Source: Sulfurovum sp.
Lineage (GTDB): Bacteria > Campylobacterota > Campylobacteria > Campylobacterales > Sulfurovaceae
Direction: 5' to 3'
Assembly: GCA_016744875.1 (NCBI GenBank)
Contig: JADGDL010000007.1
Coordinates: forward strand, 1 to 64,000
DNA: 64,000 bases
Numbering within the stretch: the stretch's first letter is position 1; each line of letters opens with the position of its first letter. The position numbers and the translations under genes were made by a program. The notes below the pieces were generated by a model, which was not told the DNA's origin, ran no database searches, and saw only the letters and a list, made by a program, of their open reading frames with translations. Positions 1-6,755 of the stretch are shown piece after piece.

Positions 1-123
1 TCTACAAACGAAAGTGCACGTGACTCTGTAAAACAAGTTTCAACTGACACATCTGCTTCAGTGAAAACGGTTTCTGAAAATGTAAACGATTCTACAAAGA
101 CAATTTCAAACGACATCAAATAA
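1..123 (+). CDS. C-terminal end of a Ser/Thr-rich repeat protein (partial)
   Basis: The window opens inside an open frame that ends in TAA at 121-123, so only the last 40 residues are visible. They fall into 11-residue units that begin S-[VT]-K-x-[VI]-S and alternate hydrophobic with Ser/Thr/Asp residues, which suggests an amphipathic helical or coiled-coil tail. No domain can be named from this fragment. A clear intrinsic terminator follows directly, so this gene ends its transcript here. Confidence 0.6.
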   Translation, partial: STNESARDSVKQVSTDTSASVKTVSENVNDSTKTISNDIK

Positions 124-130
124 CATCAAA

Positions 131-155
131 GCAACTCTTTCTAGAGTTGCTTTTT
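131..155 (+). terminator. Intrinsic terminator
   Basis: A perfect 7-bp stem, GCAACTC (131-137) with GAGTTGC (144-150), has a 6-nt loop and is followed at once by five T. It lies 8 nt after the stop codon of the partial gene. Confidence 0.85.
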
Positions 156-242
156 CACTTCACACTTCACACTTCACATTATTTTAACACTAATCTTTAA
201 TCATTTACAATCCACTTTATAAAAGTCACACTCTCAATTTGC

Positions 243-248
243 TATAAT
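243..248 (+). promoter_or_regulatory. Likely -10 box for the aldehyde dehydrogenase gene
   Basis: A TATAAT hexamer lies 30 nt before the start codon at 278, downstream of T-rich sequence, as is usual for sigma-70 promoters in Campylobacterota. No -35 box is evident, which is normal in this group. Confidence 0.5.
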
Positions 249-277
249 TATTTAATTAGAAATTACAAGGAACAGCA

Positions 278-1726
278 ATGTTTGGAATATTTGATGAAAA
301 AGGCGAAATTGCAGAAGCTAAGATTTTCCTAGGTTCTACAGAAGAAACTAGAGAAAAAACAGAAGAACGTACAAGTCCTTATAACGGTGATGTTGTAAGC
401 AGAGTACCCGTCTGTACAGCTGAAGATACCAAAAAAGCACTTATCATGGCAAGGTATGCAACTAAAGCTGCAAAACAATCTCCTCTTTCCCAGAGAATAC
501 AATGGTTGGAAGATGTAGCAAAAAGACTTACAGAAGAGAAAGAGCATTTTGCTTTAATGTTGGCAAAAGAGGTGGGAAAACCTATCACGTTTGCACGTAT
601 AGAAGTGGAACGTTGTGTTGAGACCCTTAAAATCACTGTTTTTGAACTTGCCAATCTCTCCGGAGAAACACTTCCTACAGATATCATGCCAAGCGGTAAA
701 AAAACTTTAGCATATTATAGACGAGAACCTGTAGGTGTTGTAGTATGTATCACTCCATTTGATTTTCCTTTGAATCTTATAGCACATAAGATAGCCCCTG
801 CACTTGGTGCTGGAAATGCTGTGGTACTCAAACCTACACCTGAAGCACCTGCAACAGCCTATATGTTCGCCAAACTGTTTGTAGACTCTAAGTACGCTGT
901 ACCCGATGCACTATCTGTGGTCTATGGTGACGCAAAAGTAGGTTCTTTTTTAGTACAAAGTGACATCCCAAGAGTTATCTCTTTTACAGGTTCTGTACAT
1001 GTTGCAAACATTATTACCAGACAAGCGGGTATTAAAAAAGTGAGTTTGGAACTTGGGGGGAATGCTGCAACGTACATCGATAAAAGTGCAGACTTAAAGT
1101 TAGCAGCTGCACGTTGTGCTTATGGTGCTTTTTATAACTCCGGACAAGTCTGCATCTCTCTTCAGCGTATCTATGTGCATGAAAATGTCTATGATGAGTT
1201 TGCTACACATATAGCAAATGAGACCAAGAAACTTAAAGTGGGTTCACCTTATGATGAAGATACTTTTATGGGACCACTCATTGATGATGACTCACGTAAT
1301 AGAGCTAAGATATGGATAGCTTCAGCCAAAAATGAAGGTGCCAAAGTCATAGCAGGTGGGAAAGATATAGATGGTATTATCCCTCCAACAGTAATGGTTG
1401 ACGTGAAAGATGATATGAAGATCATCTGTGAAGAAGTATTTGCACCTATTGTGAGTCTTGTTTCTGTACCTGATTATGAAACTGCAGTAGAGAAGATGAA
1501 TGATTCTCCTTATGGATTACAATTTTCTATCTTTACCAATGATCTTAAACAGACACAGGAATTTATAGATGATGCTCAGTGTGGAGGTGTTGTGATCAAT
1601 GATAGTCCAACTTTACGTTTTGACATACAGCCTTATGGTGGCTCAAAACGTTCAGGCGTAGGACGTGAAGGTCCTAAGTGGGCACTTGAAGAGTTTACAG
1701 AGCTTAAGTCTGTTGTGATCTGTTAG
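278..1726 (+). CDS. NAD(P)-dependent aldehyde dehydrogenase family protein
   Basis: A 482-residue cytosolic ALDH-fold enzyme that would oxidise an aldehyde to the acid with NAD(P)+. The general-base Glu258 lies in LELGGN, the nucleophile Cys292 in GQVCIS, and the cofactor-lysine region is LKPTPEAP. Sequence character places it near the lactaldehyde and non-phosphorylating glyceraldehyde-3-phosphate dehydrogenase branch, but the substrate cannot be fixed. One oddity: the oxyanion-hole motif, usually P-[FW]-N-[FYP], reads P-F-D-F-P, so Asp162 stands where Asn is expected. AAGGAA lies before the ATG. The gene has its own promoter and looks monocistronic. Confidence 0.85.
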   Translation: MFGIFDEKGEIAEAKIFLGSTEETREKTEERTSPYNGDVVSRVPVCTAEDTKKALIMARYATKAAKQSPLSQRIQWLEDVAKRLTEEKEHFALMLAKEVGKPITFARIEVERCVETLKITVFELANLSGETLPTDIMPSGKKTLAYYRREPVGVVVCITPFDFPLNLIAHKIAPALGAGNAVVLKPTPEAPATAYMFAKLFVDSKYAVPDALSVVYGDAKVGSFLVQSDIPRVISFTGSVHVANIITRQAGIKKVSLELGGNAATYIDKSADLKLAAARCAYGAFYNSGQVCISLQRIYVHENVYDEFATHIANETKKLKVGSPYDEDTFMGPLIDDDSRNRAKIWIASAKNEGAKVIAGGKDIDGIIPPTVMVDVKDDMKIICEEVFAPIVSLVSVPDYETAVEKMNDSPYGLQFSIFTNDLKQTQEFIDDAQCGGVVINDSPTLRFDIQPYGGSKRSGVGREGPKWALEEFTELKSVVIC

Positions 1727-1831
1727 TGAGAGATCTCAAACGGTGAGTTTCCTTCAGTAGGAAGTTCAAGTGATTAGTCGCTTTTATATACCTTTGGTAT
1801 AGTATCAGTATTATTTTATGGAGAGAATTTT

Positions 1832-2311
1832 ATGGATTTTTTATTTACATCTGGATTTTTAGGTACGCGTGCACCACTTTTTATGGATATCGTATCTGTG
1901 ATCGTTGCAGTGTTGCCTTTTTTGATTTATGGGGCGATCTCCCTTGCAAAGAAAGGAAATTATAGTGCACATGAAAGTGTACAGAAATTACTTTTTATAG
2001 TGACGGTAATAGTGGTGGCATTTTTTGAGTTTGGTGTGCGTATGGAAGGTGGATATAAAAATTTAATGGAGGGTAGCTCTGTTGGACATAATTATTTTAT
2101 CTATGTCTTGATCTTTCATATTATCATCTCGGTCATTACCTTGATCTTATGGGTAAAAACGATTTATACTAGCAAGCGTTATAAAAAGCAATCTACCCTT
2201 CCAGGACTTTATTCTGAGGCACATAAAAAAGATGGACAACGTACCTTTGTAGGCATTATCTTAACCATGTTGACCGGTGCCTGGGTGTATGCATTACTCT
2301 TTGTCTATTAA
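1832..2311 (+). CDS. DUF420-family membrane protein
   Basis: A 159-residue protein with four predicted membrane segments (about 14-36, 50-68, 85-107, 137-157). Histidines sit at membrane edges or in helices (His47, His86, His96, His131), as in DUF420 proteins. Some relatives in Gram-positive bacteria are linked to haem-copper oxidase assembly; a similar respiratory role here is inference. The start is supported by a GGAGAG ribosome site. Two bases separate it from the DUF523 gene, so the two are probably cotranscribed. Confidence 0.7.
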   Translation: MDFLFTSGFLGTRAPLFMDIVSVIVAVLPFLIYGAISLAKKGNYSAHESVQKLLFIVTVIVVAFFEFGVRMEGGYKNLMEGSSVGHNYFIYVLIFHIIISVITLILWVKTIYTSKRYKKQSTLPGLYSEAHKKDGQRTFVGIILTMLTGAWVYALLFVY

Positions 2312-2313
2312 AT

Positions 2314-2754
2314 ATGAATAAAGTTGCTATTTCCGCATGTCTTCTAGGAGAAAAATGCCGCTATGATGAAACAGACAATAAAAATGAAATGCTTTTAGCA
2401 CAGTTAAAAGATATACAACTTATTCCTTTTTGCCCTGAAGATCATGCTTTTGGTTCACCCAGACCTACGATGGATCTGGTACGAAGCAAAGAGGGCGATA
2501 AAGCGATCTCAAATGAAACAGGAAATGATCTCTCTCAACCCGTAGAACATTATGCTACAATGTTTTTTGATACACATCCAGATATAGATCTAGTGATAGG
2601 GAAAGACAGAAGTCCTTCTTGTGGTGTATGTTCGGCACGACTTTATGATGAAGAGAAAAATCTACTCTCATCTAGAGAAGCTGGACTTATGGTAAAAGAG
2701 GCACAAAAAAGAGCTATCCTCTGTGTGGATGCTGAAGATTTTAGAGGATTATGA
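2314..2754 (+). CDS. DUF523 (YbbK-like) protein
   Basis: A 146-residue soluble protein of the DUF523 family. Typical family features are the N-terminal I-S-A-C-L-L-G-x-x-C-R-Y-D segment (Cys9, Cys15), the F-C-P-E segment (Cys40), and K-D-R-S-P-S-C-G-V (Cys103, Cys106). The conserved cysteines suggest metal or cluster binding, but I know of no established function. It starts 2 nt after the DUF420 gene, and its stop overlaps the next start (ATGA), so it is the middle gene of an operon. Confidence 0.75.
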   Translation: MNKVAISACLLGEKCRYDETDNKNEMLLAQLKDIQLIPFCPEDHAFGSPRPTMDLVRSKEGDKAISNETGNDLSQPVEHYATMFFDTHPDIDLVIGKDRSPSCGVCSARLYDEEKNLLSSREAGLMVKEAQKRAILCVDAEDFRGL

Positions 2755-4193
2755 TGAAGTTATTTTTGACACTACTACTTAGTATATGTACACTACTATA
2801 TGCACAAACACAAGAAGATATTACCAAACAGGCGATCGTCAAGATATATACAGTTTCTAAGAAGTTGAACTATCAGGAACCTTGGGCATCTTCCATGCGT
2901 CAGAGTACAGGTTCCGGAGCGATCATAGAGAATAATTACATCTTGACCAATGCCCATGTGGTAGCCAATGAAACATTTTTGGAAGTACAGCGTTATGGGC
3001 AAAGAAAACGGTACATAGCCAATGTGGTTTTTGTCTCACACCAGGCAGACCTTGCATTGCTTAAGGTAGAAGAGAAAGCTTTTTTTGAAGGGGTTACGCC
3101 TTTAACATTCGGTACACTTCCTGAAGTAGAAGAGAGCATAGTAGTCTATGGATATCCTATGGGAGGGAGTACTCTTTCTGCGACCATTGGTGTGGTGTCT
3201 CGCGTGGAACACCACCGTTATGCACACTCTGGAGAACGTTTTTTAGCTATTCAGGTAGATGCTGCGGTCAACCCTGGAAACTCGGGAGGTCCTGCACTTT
3301 CAAACGGAAAGATAGTAGGCGTGGTAATGCAGGTTATCAGCAAGTCTCAAAATATCGGTTATCTTGTACCCGTCAGCATGGTGCAGCACTTTATGAAAGA
3401 TATCAAAGATGGCAAATATGATGGTTTCCCTGAACTGGGAGTAACGACACAAAAACTTGAAAACCCTACCATGAAAGTCTATTATGGATTGGATGATAAC
3501 ACAACAGGAAAACTGGTTGCAGATATCGTCTATAATTCACCAGCAATAGATGTTATAAAAAAAGGTGACATCATAACCTCTATCGATGGGCATAACATTG
3601 AAGATGACGGTACAGTATCATTTAGAGAACATGAGTACACAGATTTCGGCTACTATGTAGATATGCATCAGATGGGTGAAAATGTAAAGTTAGAGATCAT
3701 CAGAGAAGGTAAAAAGATGATGATTGAAGCCGAACTGACACGTATTCCTGATGATGTACTACTGGTGAAAACAACACAGTACGATGCCATGCCAAGTTAC
3801 TTTATAGAAGGTGGATACATCTTCTCTCCACTCTCTAGAAACCTATTATTATCTACGAAGCTCAATAGATTAAAGCTCAGTTATTTTGCAACACAGTGGC
3901 CAACAGAAGAGAAAAAAGAGGTGGTGGTTATATTGAAGGTCTTAGCGTCTGAAATGAGTAGAGGACACAATGATTTTGTAATGTGGCCTATTGAAAAGAT
4001 CAACGGAGAGACTTATGACAGTTTTAGCACTTTTTATCATAAAATGAAAAGTTTTAAAGGGAAGTATATTATCCTTGAAGATAAAGATGGTGTGGAACTG
4101 ATCATAGACACTGTAAAGGCAAAAAAGAACCAAAACAGCATACTTAAAAAGTATAATATCGAATTTGACAGATCGGTAGATCTGAGAAATTAG
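2751..4193 (+). CDS. Periplasmic Deg-type trypsin-like serine protease with PDZ domain
   Basis: A 480-residue exported protease. A signal peptide (about 1-18, ending L-Y-A) precedes an S1C trypsin domain with His69 (TNAHVV), Asp100 (ADLALLKV) and Ser178 (NPGNSGGP). A PDZ-like module follows at about 225-330 (K-G-D-I-I-T-S-I-D-G), and a second, divergent C-terminal region at about 340-480. This resembles the plant/bacterial Deg9-like branch rather than DegP/HtrA. Two ATG codons in tandem (2751 and 2754) could serve as start. The BamA-like gene starts 10 nt downstream, so envelope protein quality control is a reasonable role. Confidence 0.82.
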   Translation: MMKLFLTLLLSICTLLYAQTQEDITKQAIVKIYTVSKKLNYQEPWASSMRQSTGSGAIIENNYILTNAHVVANETFLEVQRYGQRKRYIANVVFVSHQADLALLKVEEKAFFEGVTPLTFGTLPEVEESIVVYGYPMGGSTLSATIGVVSRVEHHRYAHSGERFLAIQVDAAVNPGNSGGPALSNGKIVGVVMQVISKSQNIGYLVPVSMVQHFMKDIKDGKYDGFPELGVTTQKLENPTMKVYYGLDDNTTGKLVADIVYNSPAIDVIKKGDIITSIDGHNIEDDGTVSFREHEYTDFGYYVDMHQMGENVKLEIIREGKKMMIEAELTRIPDDVLLVKTTQYDAMPSYFIEGGYIFSPLSRNLLLSTKLNRLKLSYFATQWPTEEKKEVVVILKVLASEMSRGHNDFVMWPIEKINGETYDSFSTFYHKMKSFKGKYIILEDKDGVELIIDTVKAKKNQNSILKKYNIEFDRSVDLRN

Positions 4194-4203
4194 AGGAGTT
4201 ACC

Positions 4204-5403
4204 ATGAAAATATTCAAAATGCCATTTTTACTACTGTTTTTATCTGCTGTAATATATGCGTCTTCAGAAGTAAATGCAACAAAGCAAACAGGTTTTTTTA
4301 ACTTCGATAAGAAACTGTTTGTCTCTGATGAGGATGGGAAGTTTGATGTTAGTGATTTTCTGTCAACCAAATATGGATTTATGCCTGTCCCTATCATTGT
4401 TACTGAACCTGCTGTAGGCTATGGGGGTGGTTTGAACCTTTTGTTTTTGCATGACAGTTTGGCATCCAGCATAGAAAGAAAATCCCCACCTTCTATTTCC
4501 GGTGTTGTTGCCGCGGGTACCGAAAATGGTACACGCTTTGGTGCTGCCTACCATCTAGGGTTCTGGAAAGAAGACACTATACGTACTACAACAGCAGTGG
4601 GTGTAATGGATGTAAATATGAATTTCTATTTACGTAACCTTGGGATAGATATGAATTTAAAAGGGTATATGGCATATCAGGAAGTGATGTTCAGGATAAA
4701 AGAGAGTGATTTCTTTTTAGGTGGAAATTATGTTTATGTTGACATAGAAAGTAAGCGTAATGATGGAGATCTTCCTATACTGAATCCACTGTTTGAACAT
4801 GAGTTTAAGATGGGAGCATTGGCTGCAGTCGCTCAATATGATACCCGTGATACTATTTTCACCCCTTCTAAAGGCGTTTTTGCAAAAGCAACACTGCGAC
4901 GTTTTGATGAAAATTTTGGAGGCAATGAAAATTTTTGGCGCTATGGGGCAAAAGTATTTTCTTTTTATCCCTTATCTAACAAGTTAATACTTGGTGTAAG
5001 AGTAGAAGGTGAAGCTGTTAATGCTTCAGATAATGAGAGAGTACCTTTCATGGCTAATCCTTCTATTAATATGCGTGGTATACAAGCCATGCGTTACCAG
5101 GGTGAAAAAATGATGCTGGGAGAGGTGCAACTACGCTGGGAGTTCATAGACAGATGGAACATGGTCTTTTTTGGTGGAGCAGGAAAAGTCTTTGGGAATG
5201 AATATAAATTTAAACCAGGAGAAGGGGCAGTAGAAGAAAATATAAGTTTTCAGGATGCACCTACTCATGCAGCAGGTGGTGTAGGCTTCCGTTATGAACT
5301 GGCAAGAAAATATGGTCTTTGGGGCGGATTGGACTTTGCTACAAATGAAGAGAATGAATTTGCATTTTACATTACAATAGGTAGCGCATGGGGAGCATTT
5401 TAG
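4204..5403 (+). CDS. BamA/TamA-family (bacterial surface antigen) outer-membrane barrel protein
   Basis: A 399-residue protein with a signal peptide (cleavage near Y-A-S, about residue 20). An N-terminal segment with the VxVxPI..TEPAVGYG pattern is followed by alternating beta strands, including the Y-D-T-R-D-T-x-F-x-P-x-x-G motif typical of D15/surface-antigen barrels. There are no POTRA repeats, so it is shorter than BamA and its cargo is unknown. GAGGAG lies 7 nt before the ATG. It follows the Deg-type protease by 10 nt and is almost certainly cotranscribed with it. Confidence 0.75.
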   Translation: MKIFKMPFLLLFLSAVIYASSEVNATKQTGFFNFDKKLFVSDEDGKFDVSDFLSTKYGFMPVPIIVTEPAVGYGGGLNLLFLHDSLASSIERKSPPSISGVVAAGTENGTRFGAAYHLGFWKEDTIRTTTAVGVMDVNMNFYLRNLGIDMNLKGYMAYQEVMFRIKESDFFLGGNYVYVDIESKRNDGDLPILNPLFEHEFKMGALAAVAQYDTRDTIFTPSKGVFAKATLRRFDENFGGNENFWRYGAKVFSFYPLSNKLILGVRVEGEAVNASDNERVPFMANPSINMRGIQAMRYQGEKMMLGEVQLRWEFIDRWNMVFFGGAGKVFGNEYKFKPGEGAVEENISFQDAPTHAAGGVGFRYELARKYGLWGGLDFATNEENEFAFYITIGSAWGAF

Positions 5404-5415
5404 ACAGCATCACAT

Positions 5416-5444
5416 AAGGGGAGGAAGAAGTCTCATCTCCCTTT
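5416..5444. terminator. Hairpin between convergent genes
   Basis: An 8-bp stem with one G-U pair joins AAGGGGAG (5416-5423) and CTCCCTTT (5437-5444). It lies between the barrel gene and the opposing DUF2092 gene and may terminate transcription from either side; the U tract is weak. Confidence 0.5.
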
Positions 5445-5449
5445 ATAAA

Positions 5450-6145
5450 TTAGTTTATAAAAACTTCTTGCGCATTTTTTGGTGTGCTAAATACAAAGTC
5501 ACTAGGTGAAATGGTTGAAGCTTTTTTCCAAAAAAGTGTTGTTGATTTATATGCATTGTTTTTACTGGTTTTATCTTTGATCATGTAGTGCTTTACGAGA
5601 GGTGTATCACCTGTTGTAACCCAAACATGTACCTCTTTTGTTTTATCAGAGAATGCTATGTAGTGACATTCCTCTCCTGCCAAGTCAACAATACCAAAGT
5701 TTTTACTTCTATCAAATTTGATACGTTTGCTCATATCGGTATAGATAAGCTGTGCCAGTGGCGCTTTGATTTCAAATTTATCAAAGAGCGTATCTAAAGT
5801 TTTCTCAATATCTTTAGATACTTTCAGATGTAAATAATAATTCTTGTCATAGTCATAGATAGTGTATACGCCATTATTTAGGTAATTACTTCGATTTCGA
5901 ATGTCTCCTTTTACATCAATACGTAATTGATCAGGACGATTCACTTTAACAGAAACCTGATGTTTATTCTTGTTGTCATCTGTGTGATTCACGATGATCG
6001 CATCAAAAGCATAACTTTGATGATTGTCAAGTACATCATAAACCTTTTTCGCAATATCTTTTGCACTCATGTCTGCTAAAAGTGTAGAAGTACTAAGGAG
6101 CAACCCAAGTCCTGCAGTAAGTAGAAATTTTCGTGACGATTTCAT
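5450..6145 (-). CDS. DUF2092 (LolA/LolB-fold) periplasmic protein
   Basis: A 231-residue exported protein: signal peptide 1-24 ending L-L-A, then a domain with the pattern of DUF2092, a family with the LolA-like half-barrel fold that binds lipid moieties. Motifs include the N-R-P-D-Q-L-R-I-D strand and the late L-A-G-x-E-C-H-Y-I-A-F segment. The bound molecule is unknown. The Asn/Arg-repeat gene lies 60 nt upstream on the same strand, so the two probably form an operon. Confidence 0.72.
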   Translation of the reverse strand: MKSSRKFLLTAGLGLLLSTSTLLADMSAKDIAKKVYDVLDNHQSYAFDAIIVNHTDDNKNKHQVSVKVNRPDQLRIDVKGDIRNRSNYLNNGVYTIYDYDKNYYLHLKVSKDIEKTLDTLFDKFEIKAPLAQLIYTDMSKRIKFDRSKNFGIVDLAGEECHYIAFSDKTKEVHVWVTTGDTPLVKHYMIKDKTSKNNAYKSTTLFWKKASTISPSDFVFSTPKNAQEVFIN

Positions 6146-6205
6146 AATTAAGTTCCTTTTTTATATAGTCTGTTTTATTAAAATAGAGTTAAATTAATCT
6201 TCTTA

Positions 6206-6571
6206 CTAGTATTGTGTATTGGATGAATTTGCTGTTGAGGCAACAGCCGCACCCACTATCATACCTGCAACAACAGCTGCCCCAGTATTATGATTATGGT
6301 AACTGCCACCACCATAATAACGGCCACCACTTACATGCACATTTCGGTTCACATTCACATTACGGTTACGATTCACATTACGGTTACGATTATTGTTCCG
6401 GTTTACATTTCTTGATCTCTGTCTTGCTTCTGCTGTTTGTAAGATAGACATATTTATACTATATCCATCTTCTGATACTGCAACACTTTCCAGAGTCACT
6501 GATGGTGACAGGAATCCCACGGCTAGTGCGACCACTGCAAATTTCATTGCAAATAGATTTTTCTTTTTCAT
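6206..6571 (-). CDS. Small exported Asn/Arg-repeat protein with glycine-zipper-like tail
   Basis: A 121-residue protein. An N-terminal hydrophobic segment (about 9-24) is probably an export signal. A central run is built almost only of Asn, Arg and Val (N-R-N-x-N repeats, about 53-80). Gly/Tyr/His-rich sequence (G-G-R-Y-Y-G-G-G) and a hydrophobic A-A-V-V-A-G-M-I-V-G-A-A-V-A segment follow. The repeats are visible in the DNA as reiterated ttacggttacgattcacat units. AAGGAAG precedes the start. No enzymatic motif is seen; location in the envelope next to DUF2092 is inference. Confidence 0.65.
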   Translation of the reverse strand: MKKKNLFAMKFAVVALAVGFLSPSVTLESVAVSEDGYSINMSILQTAEARQRSRNVNRNNNRNRNVNRNRNVNVNRNVHVSGGRYYGGGSYHNHNTGAAVVAGMIVGAAVASTANSSNTQY

Positions 6572-6644
6572 GCTTCTTCCTTTTGATCAATTTGGTATTA
6601 TTTATATTTTAGCAGGTAATACATCATTTAGTCAAATAAATAAA

Positions 6645-6659
6645 GTATAGATACTATAC
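6645..6659. promoter_or_regulatory. Perfect palindrome, candidate operator
   Basis: GTATAG-ATA-CTATAC is a perfect 6-3-6 inverted repeat in the 184-bp space between the divergent Asn/Arg-repeat gene and the TonB-receptor gene, 97 nt before the receptor start. Size and symmetry fit a dimeric regulator site; no specific regulator can be named, and it does not match a Fur box. Confidence 0.4.
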
Positions 6660-6755
6660 ATCTTTAAAATACTTTTTCTTTAATCCTATTTATTAACAGT
6701 AAATTAACACTCCTAAGTAAGAATACTGAATATTTTTAATAGGAAAGGCTTATAA

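Noticed and set aside
156..180. Short direct repeats of CACTTCA after the first terminator
   Set aside because: Three imperfect units in about 25 nt of intergenic sequence; too short to call a functional repeat.
329..687. Overlapping minus-strand open frames inside the aldehyde dehydrogenase gene, and similar ones inside most other genes
   Set aside because: They are shadows of real coding frames: no ribosome sites, no recognisable domains, and unnatural Cys/Phe/Ser-rich compositions.
6320..6415. Tandem DNA repeats (ttacggttacgattcacat-like units) as a possible CRISPR or regulatory array
   Set aside because: They lie within an open frame and translate to Asn/Arg-rich repeats; units are short, have no unique spacers and stay in frame.
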